64,000 nt of DNA from Welwitschia mirabilis (Eukaryota > Gnetophyta > Gnetopsida > Welwitschiales), in NCBI GenBank assembly GCA_051453625.1, contig JBOZIK010000001.1, forward strand, positions 135,876,560 to 135,940,559, in the 5' to 3' direction. Position numbers and translations under genes: made by a program. The first letter of the stretch is position 1, and every line of letters starts with the position of its first letter. Below are positions 1-12,779 of this stretch, one piece after another. The notes under the pieces were generated by a model. The model did no database searches. It worked only from the letters and a program-made list of their open reading frames with translations, and was not told the origin of the DNA.

Positions 1-149
1 AAAAAGAGAACCAAGCCAAATAGAAACCAATTGATAAAACATAAAAGGTATATAATTATTTTTGAGTAAATTCAATTGGAGATTAAAAAAATTAAAAGAT
101 TAAAATCTTAATAACACAATTTTTGGAGTTTATATAAGAGATAAAGAAG

Positions 150-650
150 TAATGGATTTCATTAAAAATAATCTCTTATTAAGTTGATGTAAATCATGAT
201 TATCATTACATAATTCATTTAAGGACTACTCAAAGAAAGGATCCAAGAATTTTTTAAAGGATTTTTATAATGTTTAATAAGATTAAGAACCTTTCTAACA
301 TTCAACTCAAGATATGTATTTTCATCAAGGAGGTAACGCTTTTCCTAACTAACATGATCAAATAACACTTTGACTTAATAAAATTTATTAGCCATATAAG
401 AAATAAAAAGTACATATAATTCATAGAAAAATAATCTCTCATTAAACTAATAGTATAAAGAATTCAAAGCATAGATTTCATTCAAAGGTTATTGTTAAAA
501 ATGAAGGACATTAATGGTATTATTAAGGATCCAAGAATTTTAAGTAACTTCTTAGGATAACTAATTAGGATAAGTTTAAGATACTTAATAAGCTCCCTAA
601 GGTTTAATTCTAAGCACGGATTACTATCAAGAAGATAAGGTTTACCCCAA
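150..650 (-). repeat. Diverged duplicated segment, about 200 bp, two copies
   Basis: Two related stretches, about 150-350 and 470-650, share the order GATTTCATT, then GGATCCAAGAATTT (239 and 527), then a stretch that reads on the minus strand as YLLD.N..LELN.R.(V/L)(L/I). The copies are offset by about 290-320 bp with indels. On the minus strand they look like repeats of a protein segment at the downstream end of the decayed coding region at 480-2340. Copy limits are approximate and identity was judged by eye. Confidence 0.45.
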
Positions 651-2340
651 TTTATAATTCCAAGATATCCCAAGTCATGCTTTTGAAAAGAATAATCATT
701 AAAGGAACAAGGTAAAGTGGACTTGATAGAAGAGAAAAGGATGTTACTTTAAGCATCACATGGAGTTTTACGAGGAAGATATTAAGAGATATTGAGAATA
801 TACTTTTCAAGGTTATGTATTTTATTAAAATCAAGGAAAGGAATACATGAATCTTCAAATTGAAAAGATAGAGAAATTACACCATTATCAAGATCCCAAG
901 ATAACATGGAAGTAGGAGTAGAATTAAGGATGTCATTTATGGTTTTACATGGAAGTACAAGTGAAATACATAGAGAAAGATGCATAGAATCTTTATGTTA
1001 GGTTGTTGCATTGAAAGGAATATGTCCATTTTCCATTATGTTTTGTTGAATTTCTATTGGTTCTTTACTACTCCTCTTCTTCTTATTATTGGCTTCCTTA
1101 TTACTTTGTTGAATGCTTTCTTCATTTTCTTCATCATTATCTTCAACTATATCTTCCTCTTCTTCATTGTACTCATTATTATTTTGTTATTATTCTCTTA
1201 GTTATTAGTTTTATCAAAAATATCATAAAGGAAAATATACTTATCATCTTTTTTCTTATCCTCCTTTTCTTCATCATTTTATTGCATGCCATTATTCTCC
1301 AAATTAGTAGATTCATCAAAAAGGTCATAAAGATAAATATGATCATTGTCTTCATTATGGATTAAAAAAATTTTGAAATTATTCATGAAAGAATTCTTTT
1401 TTCATCTTGATTTTCTAAAAGTAAGTGATTGCTAGTGATATAATCTGGTATCTCAATATCAACATTTGATGAATAATCATCCTTGTCCTCATTACTAAAT
1501 AATTGAGTTGAATCATTATTATTCTCCTTTTTTCCATCTCCTAATAAGTGGAATGTTATAATTTGATTCAAAATATTATTTTTTATTTTAAATTAAGAAT
1601 TGTTGCTACTTGTTTCTAAGTTCTTCTCATTCTTCTCAAGGTGGGATGTCATGGAAAGAGTAAGGGTAGGTTTAAGAATGTTGTGTTGTAAAAGAATCTT
1701 GAGATAGTTGATTTTTTAGCATTATTTTTCGAAGGATTCCAATCATATTTTTTAGGTTTCTATTGGTATATTTTTACCTTTTCTTCATTTCGTTAATCAT
1801 TTCTTTCATTGAGTCATTTTATTCTTCATAGCAATTCATGGAAGATGGATCTACTTCGTCATAGTACTGCATGAGATATGGATGGGATTCACTAAAATAA
1901 TTATATAATATTTTTCTAAATGAGGTGAAATCCCTAAAATGTTCAAAATCCTCATTGTTATTTTTATGTGAAGTCTAAAAAAAATAAAGTAAAGAATAAG
2001 GAGGTCAAAAAGAGAAAGGGCCAAATTCCAAGTCTCAACATCATTTGGTATTGTCCATCTTCTTTTTACAAATATTTCTTAAAGTGGTCTTTTATCATTA
2101 TTCTAAAAAATTCTCATGTTTCTTCTTCTTTCTCTAAATTTTTATTGAAGAGTCTTATTATAAATATAAATGAATGAGAAGGACGAATAAGAAGAATTCA
2201 CGTTTCTAGATTTTACATCACCCCTAAGAGGTAGGTCAAAAGTCTTTTGGATTTCATATTTTCTTTTAGCAATCAAATCTCTAAGTGTAACTTTTGTATT
2301 TGAATTAGATGTTCCTATTATGATTGATGTACTATACGAT
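480..2340 (-). pseudogene. Decayed acidic coding region, unidentified, possibly retroelement gag or leader ORF
   Basis: Reading from about 2340 down to 480 on the minus strand, long protein-like stretches are joined by frameshifts and broken mostly by TAA/TAG where Gln would fit. The order is a basic start (..TKVTLRDLIAKRKYEIQ..), a Met/Asn/Glu-rich stretch near 1.75-1.9 kb (NCYEE.NDSMKEMINEMKK), and an acidic region at 1.1-1.57 kb. That region repeats the motif YLYDLFDESTNLENN as FLYDIFDKTNNQENN. A final hydrophobic part contains SWDLDNGVISLSF near 0.9 kb and LLDSNPCLELNLRELI near 0.6 kb. I do not recognise a domain. The setting and the style of decay fit a retroelement ORF, possibly gag-like, but no zinc knuckle, protease or polymerase motif was seen. 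A diverged host gene cannot be excluded. Confidence 0.35.
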
Positions 2341-2399
2341 GCTATTTATTGAATTTTACATAGATGAAAAAGGAATAAGATGATTTTCTTCTATTTTAT

Positions 2400-4440
2400 T
2401 ATATTTATCATAACCTTATTTTGAAAAATTTAGTTTTAAAATAATTAAAAAAATCATCTTCTTTAATTCTCCGAATTTATGTACCTTGGATTTTATTCAT
2501 AGCAAAATATGTCTTTTGTGATATTTTCCTTGATCAAGCTTTATTTCATTTGATATTTCATCTTTTTGATAGATTTTATCATGCCTCTGCATACTCAAAA
2601 AAATTCCTATACATACGTCATCATGGTCATCATCTAGGTGATATACCTAGACAACTACTTTTAGAGAAACCAAAAACAGAAATAGAGAAAAATCGATTTG
2701 TAGAAAAACAACAACATAAATAACACTAACAATCATCTACTTAAGTTGTCTAGATGATAGAGGGGATGATATCAAAATTATTATACTATTAAAATTAAAA
2801 ACAAAAACCCTAGTTTGCAAAAATGAAAAATGAAAACCCTAGTTTTTAGGCTGTCATCAACCTATGTCATCTGGACAATAAAGAAGATAATAAATCAAAA
2901 AATGTGAAAATAAAAACTATAGAATTTATTGTAAAATACAATTCCACCTCAAATAAATAATCTAAATCTAAATCCAAGGTACTTATCTATTGTGACAATA
3001 ATCCTCCAACTTCTTGTAACATTTCTTAGCAATGGCATCAACATTTCATAATGCATATTCATGCAATCTTTTATGTTCTTAAGTATATTACTAATAATCA
3101 CAAATACTTACATAAAACACACACTTGTATAGACATGAATTAACCAAAATTTCATAATTAATTGAAGGCACTAAGATGAAAAGTTATAGAATTTATCTAA
3201 ATAATTATTTTTGTCTTTTTCCATTTAGGTAATAAAAATAAAGAATAATATAAGATAAACGCTAATGCAATGCTTATAATGAAATCCAAATGAATACTAC
3301 TCTAAGTAAAAGATCTATTTGGATATTAAATCTCTATCATCAAGATTATCCCTTATAATCTAAATTAATCGAGGAAAATTGTCACTAAATCCTAACCAAC
3401 ATAGGCGATGAAACACACTAAACAGAATATAATAAGATGTAACTATTATGATTATAGAAATGCAAGATAAAATGAAATGCAAGAACTAAAATACCAATAT
3501 CAACACTCAAAAAGGTTTCAGTTGTGATCTAAATCATAACTAGCATAAATCATAAGGGAGATGAACATTAAAAAAATAAATAAAACTATTTTGGTTAATC
3601 TTAAGTCAACATACACTTATACCTTAATGAAGGATATACAACATGACACCAAGGAATACTTCTCTTTGTAGTTATGGATGAACCTCTTGTTCTTTGATCT
3701 CCCATCACAAGATTATTAGATACAAAAAATGATCTTAGAAATGAGGACAAGAGGTATTTATTTATTTCTATATAGTATTTTTTGTAAAGAGAAAATCCTA
3801 ATGGCTTAAACAAATCCTAATGACTTAGAGGAATGCATGGCACTAATACAAAATTAAATCTATTTATTAGTTAAGAATAGATGTTGTTCGGACTATCATC
3901 CACATGATACAATAATGATAACACATTAGAAAAGATGACATTAGCTTCTAGCTCTAGTCTAAGTTAACATTCTTATCAGCTCCTAATATGTTGTCGTTTA
4001 CCTATGTCATTTAGATGATGAGGTAAACAATAGGTTCTTAAGCTCTCTATCTAAGATAAATTAGCTTTTTGGATCATCACACTCCTCCTTAGAATGCTAA
4101 GTATCAAAATCTATTTAAAATACCTCCAAATGCTACAAGAATTACATATTTTCATAATAATCCCATTGACTCTCCATAATTGTCAAAACTCTACTTAAAC
4201 CTATTGAAATGTCCTATAAAAGTACTTAAAATACCCCATTAAATACATACAATTTGGCATTACAACACATATCAATTTGAAAATAATAAAGTATCTCTAT
4301 ATAAAATAGTAATAATTTATTTTTAATATCTTGTTCTAGTCTTAAACTAGTGGTTAAATATAAAGAAGAGGAATACAATCTTAGGTCCTCATGAGGCCCT
4401 TGGGAATTAGCCAAGCTTGTCATTGATTACATTTTCCTAG
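2400..4440. other. AT-rich noncoding stretch with telo-box-like motifs and short hairpins
   Basis: No coding region is supported. Two AAACCCTAG motifs sit 30 bp apart (2803-2816 and 2833-2845). A short hairpin CTAGGT-gatat-ACCTAG lies near 2634-2650, and 10 bp inverted arms CTAGACAACT/AGTTGTCTAG lie at 2647-2656 and 2744-2753. Similar ATCATCTAG/CTAGATGAT pieces recur near 2.63, 2.75, 2.87 and 4.01 kb. This may be LTR or untranslated leader of a decayed element, but I could not find a partner copy. Confidence 0.3.
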
Positions 4441-7400
4441 CATATCCATAGGCTTAGAAACCAAGATGCAGGAATACATTGTTACGATTAAAGGGTTACA
4501 TCCTTTTATTAAATAATAGTTACATTTAATTACATATTAATCATAGTTAATAAATAATCACTTAAGAACAAGTGATCTTAAAAATATTATATATATCTAA
4601 TAAGGATTTATCTCATCAATAAATATTAATAACAAAAGCTAAATTATTGATGAATTTACTAAAGAAATTCTCAAAACGAACTTTAAATCAATTAAAACAA
4701 CAAGACCTAATAAAAATTAATTGACCAATCAAAGTTGAATTTGGAATGTTAGGAAGTGAGAAAAAACTTAAATCAAAACATTACTTCATAGTGGAGAGAT
4801 GCATATATCTTTTTAATAGAGGCCATATTCTAAGTAATATCATAATGCAGTCTATATATGAATACTAAATACTATAGTAACATTAAGGCATAAATTCATT
4901 ATGAAAATATTGACTCTTTATAAAGACTATATATATATATATATATATATCTAAATGAATATAATAGTTTATAAAGTTGCCATGAAGATTTATAAATATG
5001 TGAAGTTATGTAAGAAATAAAATAAAAACATATATTGCTTCATATAAAGCCTAAGGACAACAAAGGTAAATAAACATTTCTAAGCATCAAATGAATTAAA
5101 AATAATTGTTTACATTTACAACTAGTATGTAATTAACCAATTAATTTTAAATAACTTTAGAAACACAAGATTATTTAAGAAGAAAAAATTAACTTAAATT
5201 TATTTTTCTTCATGGAAAGTTATATATGTTAAAATTTCCAAGCTTTACCTTGATTTTTTACATCATTCTATTTTCTAATAAGAAGAGCAAAAATAAAAGC
5301 TTAGTATGATGAAACTAGAGAAAGATTTTATTCATTAATCACTAGGTAATTAGATGTAATTAGATGATAATCTTTTACTTTTGGACCTTAATTGTAATTT
5401 CCAATTTGCATTCATTATATTTTTCATAATGATATTACAAATAAAATTAATTTTTAAAATATTTACCACTTCTAAAGATTATTAGTAAAACTAGAATCTA
5501 ATATTTATAATAGTATGAGATGTATTTTAGTTAATGTTAAAGTTAGTTATTTTAAAGTTTATCATTAGAAGGTCTAAATATTTAAAAAAAACATTGCATA
5601 ACATTTTCTAAAAAATAGAAAGATGCCTTTAATGTATTAACTAATTAACAAGTCATGTAGATGATCAAGCAGAGGAATCTTAGAAATTTTATTTTAGATC
5701 ATTGCATAAGTAATGAAAAACTTAATCTAAGATGCAATAACAATATGAAAATGTAAGGAGTAAAAGTGAAAGTTCATTTAATTAAAAATTAAAGCATTAT
5801 GAAATTATGTAGAATACCATTAAAATTTTCTTAATAATAATAGTTTAAAAGATAAAAGCTAATATAACTTTAGAATTCATCTATAGGATTTATTTCATTG
5901 ACAATAGTAGGGAAAATTTTTCAACTAATTTTTCATATGCTTTTGTATAATGCAAATTAATTTTAAAAAATCTATAATAACCATGTTAATGACTCATTAC
6001 AACTATTTCATTACCATGAACAATAGTCTAAAATAAATCTTGTAAATAAAAATTGATTATCTTATTAGGTATGATTTTTGAATCTAGAGTTTAAGTTTAT
6101 TAAAAACAAACTTAAATATAATTTTATAAGAAGTAATAAAAAGTGTATGATCTTAATCATTTAACAATGTAATTACCATTATTATTATATTTATATTAAT
6201 AAATCCTTAATGCAGAACTTATTCTATACAAATAGGTCTTGTAACTTCTAAATACACATTATAAAAGCCCTCACTAATATTAAACCTCATGAGCTTATAA
6301 AATTCATTTAGATCATTAATGTTAGAGGTGATGCCAATTGTAATTTCATGAAGGGTTACTATGACATCTAAAATAAATAAAGAACATCATACTTAATAAT
6401 GTTAATATTCTGACAAATTGCTTTTTCGAAGATTTATATCTTAGTAATGTGTGAGTTACATTTTTAAGAATAATGTTCCTTAAATATGTTAAATAATTGT
6501 AATGTCATGAAACAATTATTCATTATGCATAATTTTTCTTGGTTGAATTATTTATTATATGTAATTAAAGGTATAATGACAGTGTGGTTTAATTTGTCTT
6601 TGATAATATTAAAGAATTAAGGCATTTTTTAGTGCTACATCTTTAAACTCGTTAGTATACTAACAAATCTTGGGACTTAAACCTTATAAAATTCCATATG
6701 TTCTAATCAAATCATGAGATATGTTTCATCAATGTATTGTAGCTCCTTCTTTTAATTGTTTTTTTATTATTAAAGTTTAAGACAAAATCTTCCTTTTAAA
6801 TTTTGAGAGACAAATTTAAGTAATGACATCATAAAGCCAAATAGTAGGTCATATTTTACTTATATCAAGAATAAAAATTCCAACATTAAAGTAAGATGGT
6901 AATTATAGTTATTTACTAAGGATAAAAGGTATTAAAAACAAATTACTACATTATATTTAAATAATAACAACATTTATAGACGTTTTATTTTAGTCAGAAA
7001 ATAATCTTAGAGAAAGGACAAGCAACACCTAAAAACTAAAATGAAAGGAAATGACATAATTTCAAAGTATAAGCTATTATGTAAATGAACTTAATCTACC
7101 TTAGAAAGAATAAAATTATTTTTTTTAATATTTAAAAAATAAAATCATTTAAACTTTTCAAAATTATAATTAACATTTAAATGTTATAAATTTAATTTAA
7201 ATTTAAATCTCTCTAAATACATTTTTGAATTATATTAGCAATTAAAAATACTATCACTAGCTTGTTCTTATTACATTCAAATATATCAAAATCTTCTTTA
7301 ACAATTTAGTTATAGGATAAAAAGAACTTAAAGAATAATTCTCAAACTACATAAGTAAGGAATTAGATACATAAACACTTAGAATTTCAACCATAATATC

Positions 7401-8505
7401 CTATAGCACAAATTATTTACTTTTAATACGAGAGATAAATATAAAAACCTATTTCTACTCCATGATTATTACAAAAAGATACAAATGAAGTCTATAATTT
7501 TTAGGTTCATTTAAAGCTATATGTTTATGATATTTACCTCTTATAATATAATTATATCTCATATTTTCAAATAAAGGAATTTATTCATTATCTATGATGT
7601 ATAAAGATCAATTACTTCTCAAACATTATTAATGATATAATTCATGAAGATTGGTGATCACTGTGTTCTGACCATGGAATTTAATATGTAAACTAAATTG
7701 ATCATTTTTAAATTCAATGAAAAAACTTTTTTATAATATAATTATGGACTTAAAAGTATTATTTCATTAATTAAATTTTTATTTATTCTTCATGATGTTT
7801 ATTCATGTTCTATCTCTTAAATATTGACTTTTGTAGTTCATACTTAGTAGCCTTCTATTATTTCCTCTGAATTTAATGCTTAAAGATGAAGAAAGAGGTT
7901 CCTTGGATGAAACTTAATATTCATTATTTTTTTTCTACCATCTTACTATTTCCAAGGAAATACTTAGTGTTTTTTTCTTTATCTTACTTTGAAGTTTAGT
8001 TCTACATCTTCTTACTATGAGGTTGTTATATATTTGAGTTTAAGAGTAGATTTACTTTTATATTAAGGGATTTTTTATTTAGCCTTGTTTTGAGTGGTTA
8101 AATTTTAGATGCCTTAGAATATAACCATTGAAGTAAAAGCTAACTAAAATGAGACATTTAATAGGTTGTATATATGAGAAGCTATGAAATGAGGTAATGT
8201 TAATATGTTTTAGGATATCAATATACAAAGTAAAATTGACACAAACTATAAAAGTTAATTTTACATAAACATTTTATTAGAAATTTTCCTCTTCCTAAAT
8301 CATTTATAATATTTCTTAAGTAATAGTTCATTCTACATAAGAGATAAAAAATTTTAACCATATTAGTATGACTTTCTTCATATCATATTAACTCCATGAT
8401 GTTAGAATTAGAATGTTATCACTGATAGGATAAAAGGTTAGTACAAAGCACAACTATACATATCAAAAGTTTTTAATCAAAATGAAAAAAGATCATATTT
8501 AATGA
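4440..8505. other. AT-rich stretch, no gene recognised
   Basis: About 4 kb of very AT-rich DNA with stops in all frames and no recognisable protein motif, tRNA or terminal repeat. It ends at an assembly gap. The only local feature is the (TA)n tract at 4928-4950. Confidence 0.5.
4928..4950. repeat. (TA)n microsatellite
   Basis: Uninterrupted TA dinucleotides, about 11.5 units. Confidence 0.9.
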
Positions 8506-9286
8506 NNNNNNNNNNNNNNNNNNNNNNNNNNNNNNNNNNNNNNNNNNNNNNNNNNNNNNNNNNNNNNNNNNNNNNNNNNNNNNNNNNNNNNNNNNNNNNN
8601 NNNNNNNNNNNNNNNNNNNNNNNNNNNNNNNNNNNNNNNNNNNNNNNNNNNNNNNNNNNNNNNNNNNNNNNNNNNNNNNNNNNNNNNNNNNNNNNNNNNN
8701 NNNNNNNNNNNNNNNNNNNNNNNNNNNNNNNNNNNNNNNNNNNNNNNNNNNNNNNNNNNNNNNNNNNNNNNNNNNNNNNNNNNNNNNNNNNNNNNNNNNN
8801 NNNNNNNNNNNNNNNNNNNNNNNNNNNNNNNNNNNNNNNNNNNNNNNNNNNNNNNNNNNNNNNNNNNNNNNNNNNNNNNNNNNNNNNNNNNNNNNNNNNN
8901 NNNNNNNNNNNNNNNNNNNNNNNNNNNNNNNNNNNNNNNNNNNNNNNNNNNNNNNNNNNNNNNNNNNNNNNNNNNNNNNNNNNNNNNNNNNNNNNNNNNN
9001 NNNNNNNNNNNNNNNNNNNNNNNNNNNNNNNNNNNNNNNNNNNNNNNNNNNNNNNNNNNNNNNNNNNNNNNNNNNNNNNNNNNNNNNNNNNNNNNNNNNN
9101 NNNNNNNNNNNNNNNNNNNNNNNNNNNNNNNNNNNNNNNNNNNNNNNNNNNNNNNNNNNNNNNNNNNNNNNNNNNNNNNNNNNNNNNNNNNNNNNNNNNN
9201 NNNNNNNNNNNNNNNNNNNNNNNNNNNNNNNNNNNNNNNNNNNNNNNNNNNNNNNNNNNNNNNNNNNNNNNNNNNNNNNNNNNNNN
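8506..9286. other. Assembly gap (781 N)
   Basis: A run of N. It hides the outer end of the 3' LTR of the minus-strand Copia element and its target-site duplication. Any reading frame spanning it is artificial. Confidence 0.98.
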
Positions 9287-9289
9287 AGA

Positions 9290-10385
9290 TTGAAAGAATT
9301 TAAGGGATTTACAAATCCTAAAGGTTGGGGTGGAGGAGGGATGAATACGTTTTATGATATAAAAACTACCCTTAAAAATATTCACAAGAAAATAATAAAA
9401 TATTTAAAAAAGAGACTAGATACTATCAGATTAATTTTAAAGAATAAAAGAATAATAAAATAGCTAAAATTAAAATACCCAAGAAGTGCATTAGATAAAA
9501 CACTATATAGCAATTTGGAAAAATTCCCCTCCTCCATTCTCAAATATCAGCTTTAACCCTAAGCTAATTTGAATTATTTGTTACTTTCTTTCTAAGTTTC
9601 TAGTTTAATCTGTAATCTTTACAAGTAGACTTTTGATGCTAAGCCTTAATCTTTACAGAGAAAAGCTTTTAGTGAGAATAAGCATAAATGCACTAGCTTT
9701 AATAGCTCTTAAGTATAATAAGGATTAAATACATTGCATAAAAAGAATTTTACGGGTACAAACTCATACAATGTAGTAGATTAATTTTTTTATCAATGAA
9801 TATCAATAGTACAAATGTGCTTTTTCTTTATAAAAATCATTATGAAGGAATCCTATTTATTTTGCTTATGTAGGAAATAGATTTTGTACATTGAAAAGTG
9901 AATTTGATACTTTAATGACTAGGTAATAAAAGGACAATAGCTAGAAAATAATCTAAAAAGTTCCATTTTTATTATAACTGGTTGACTTTTTAAAACATTT
10001 AGTTAACCTAATTAATTATCATTGCTAAAGTTTGTTGAATCTACTTTCTTCTGGTCATTCCAATTGACTTACACCATATAGTCGAGTTAACCCCATTTGA
10101 CATTTGAAAAATCCCCTTTATCCAAGTTTAGTTGACTTCTCATGAAATCTAGTCAACCCCTTATAAAACTTTAATAGTTTTCTTTGTATAGGTCAAGTCG
10201 ACTCCATATTGAATCCAGTCCATCCGTCATAAAACTTGACATTTTACTTAGGTATAAACAAGGCCTGAGAAGAATATAATTTTGATGGTTGACCTATAAA
10301 AACTTTATTAACATGAAATATTTACAACATATTAAAGTATGTCACATATGTTAGTTTGACATCAATTTGGTAATGCAAGTTAATA
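9290..10385 (-). repeat. 3' LTR of minus-strand Copia
   Basis: It matches the second copy at 14660-15540 over most of its length, for example the AAATATTTAAAAAAGAGACTAG segment (9397-9418 and 14738-14760) and CACTAGCTT(T/C)A (about 9691 and 15036). It has about 200 bp (near 10105-10280) missing from the other copy. That part contains repeated GTTGACT/GTCGACT-like words. The low-coordinate end abuts the gap, so it may be incomplete. Confidence 0.8.
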
Positions 10386-10397
10386 ATCTCCCCCTTT
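10386..10397 (-). other. Polypurine tract of minus-strand Copia
   Basis: The plus strand reads ATCTCCCCCTTTT, so the minus strand reads AAAAGGGGGAGAT immediately before the 3' LTR. This is the usual plant Copia plus-strand primer position. Confidence 0.7.
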
Positions 10398-10830
10398 TAC
10401 ATTGATGGCAAACTATATTAGATTAGTCATAGAATTATCAGTCTAATAGAATATTTTATAAAAACTCCTCCTATCGATATGCCATAAAAAAATTTATATA
10501 TATATAAAAGTTGTACACTATCATTAACATATATTACTAATTATAAAATTAAGATAAAAGATATATATTGATCATTTTGCAAGTAATAACACATTCATTA
10601 CTTTTAACAAAGAGGTAACTACCAAGGGTAAACAAGTATGAAGGTAGAATTTTATAGAGGAACTACAATTAATTATTATAGATAGAGTAAGAGTAGTTTT
10701 TGAACCATCAAAATATATAGCAACCATAGGGAAAAAAAATAACAAACAATAGTAGAAATAACATTAGCACTATATTTCTCCCCATTTTGATATCAATGCT
10801 AAAGGAGAGAACTAGAGAGATAAGAAATTA

Positions 10831-11677
10831 GTATGAATCCTCTTCCTCTTTAGATTCTTCTTCAGATTCAGGGTTATCCTCTTCTTCTTTTTTTCCTTCT
10901 ACCTCTTTATGCTAAGAACTACCAGCCTCCTTTGAAGTTTCTGTAACCTCATAGACAACCATAATAAGAGCCTCTTTCATATGATGGATATGAGAGTCTA
11001 GACTATTGAGATAAGAAAGAGTCTCATCAAGAGAGATATGCTTGAAAGAAGAGGATTTTTAATGATTTCTTGAATTAGGAATATATTCATTTGAAAAAGA
11101 GTGGTATGCTCTATGGAAGACATGAGGATTAAGGTTTCAAAATTGAGGTACAACTATACCCTAAAGTACCAACAAATATTAGCAATACGTACTAAGTAAG
11201 AAAAAGCCCTAGTCTTATGATATTCAAGTTTAGAGACCATGTTTTTAAAAATAATAGCTAGAGCATCAATTGAGTGATAAGTTTCTATCAAATACTTAAG
11301 AATAAGATAAGAAGTTTCATCACGATAAAGGCTATTAGATTTGGAGTAAACCTTATTCTCTTTCCCAACACAAGTGTGAAAAGGATGGAGGAATCAACAT
11401 CATAGTTGGCATTGGCATAGAACATCTAGATAAGCAAAAGATAGGCTGAACTATATACATTAAGAAAATAAAATAGTTTTGGCTCATTTAGAAGTCTTAC
11501 CATATCATGAAGCTCTCTTAATTCTCCAAAGATAACTTGTTTCTCTTAGTAGATAGGTTTCTTCTCAAACTTCTTTATGAACCTATCAATGGCTTTTTCT
11601 AACATTTCATGATAGAAACAAGCTAGATCTCTACTAGCTAGCTCCTTTTACCTTAATCTCCTAGAATACCCTTCAGC
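10831..11677 (-). pseudogene. Extra ORF between Copia pol and 3' LTR, function unknown
   Basis: It starts at a minus-strand ATG near 11677 (MAEGYSRRLR..) and ends near 10831 in an acidic tail (..NPESEEESKEEEDSY then stop), about 280 codons. The middle contains LVLGKRIRFTP, preceded by MFYANANYD. A short FYAN element followed by a G-K-x-(I/V)-x-(F)-(T/S)-P segment is reminiscent of the 'putative plant transposon protein' domain carried by some plant retroelements. That match is from memory and not tested. The region holds several in-frame stops, mostly where Gln would fit, and at least one frameshift near 11.35 kb. No membrane span typical of an envelope protein stands out. The ORF is in the pol sense strand, downstream of RNase H. 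Confidence 0.55.
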
Positions 11678-12044
11678 CATATATTGCAATGTGATACTTG
11701 TTTAAAGATAAAAGACTAAAAAGAAGGGAGGAAATTAATAAAGAATGGGAGAGACAACTAGAAGACAGGTAGAAATGAGAAAAGTGGAGTTCCAAAGGCT
11801 TTTATAAAAGGGGTAAAAAAAGTTGTTTTTGAGGGAAAAAAATCAGGTCCACTACCTTTTTTCCACTAAAAATCCTATAGGTTAGATGACCCAGATTAAG
11901 GTCTAATCAACTCATAGATGCAAGTTAGATTTCTTCAGGTATGATTGACTGGGACTTCAATTTGGTCGACTTGAATTGAGTTAGGTTTTACCTAGCATAA
12001 GTTTAGATGATCGAGTTAGGTCACGTTAAAGGTTGAAAAATTTG

Positions 12045-12400
12045 TTAAAGATCAAGGGTTGTGTAAAGATATCAGCCAGCTCTTACTCAGTATTTATGAG
12101 ATTCACGGAAATATTATCTTTTTCAACTTTATCTCTAAAAAAATGATGTTTAAGTTTGATATGTTTAGTATAAGAATGCTAAATAGGATTTTTTGATATA
12201 CTAATTACACTCATATTGTCATAAAAAATGGGTATGTGATGATAGTTAATCCCAAAGTCCTTGAGCATTTCTTCATCCATAGAAGATGGGTATAATAAAT
12301 TTCTGCTAGTATATATTCTACTTCTATAATGGACAAAGAAATAGAATTTTGTTTCTTACTTAGCAAGCCTACTAGACATGATCTAAGAAAGAAGCAATTT
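12045..12400 (-). pseudogene. Copia RNase H (end of pol), decayed
   Basis: Minus-strand reading gives the Copia RNase H order: LLSKKQNSISLS, then I(I)EVEYILAE, LLWMKK, the THYTKHI-like SYTKHIKLKHHFFRD segment, and finally ELADIFTQPL near 12045-12075. These match the family blocks SKKQ..ISLSTTEAEY, TKHIDIR.HFLRD and QLADIFTKPL. TAG/TAA stops interrupt the frame. The polymerase's RNase H domain would degrade the RNA template during reverse transcription in the particle. Confidence 0.75.
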
Positions 12401-12779
12401 CTACTTGTGATTTTTTGATTATCCTTACGTCTGACCTAATCTGCATTACTAAATCCTACAAGTTTAAATATGTTCCTTCAAGATACCATAGCTCATAATC
12501 ACTAGTACCGTTTATGTATGTTATGATTCTTTTAATAGCTAGGAGATGAGAATCCTTGGGATTTACCTAATATCTAGTACACATAGCCACATTAATATTA
12601 TATTAAGTTTACTAGCTATAAAATATAATTAGCTTCCTATTATGATCCTACAGAGGTTTTGATTGATTGATTTTTTGCGATCATCAAAAATAACTTTACA
12701 TGATGTTGACATGGTAGTGTTAGTTGATTTTGCATTTTCAAGTCCAAATCTCTTTACTAACTCCTTAGCATACTTTAAT

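Noticed and set aside
1057-1365. 102-codon plus-strand frame rich in Phe, Leu and Ile
   Set aside because: It is the reverse of an acidic Asn/Asp/Glu-rich minus-strand coding relic. The hydrophobic look comes from complementing GAA/GAT/AAT codons.
2803-2845. Two AAACCCTAG telo-box motifs
   Set aside because: Isolated short matches in AT-rich DNA. Not an interstitial telomere array, and no promoter or gene is nearby.
8477-9385. Apparent 263-302 codon frames on both strands
   Set aside because: They are almost entirely N. The real sequence at the edges is LTR.
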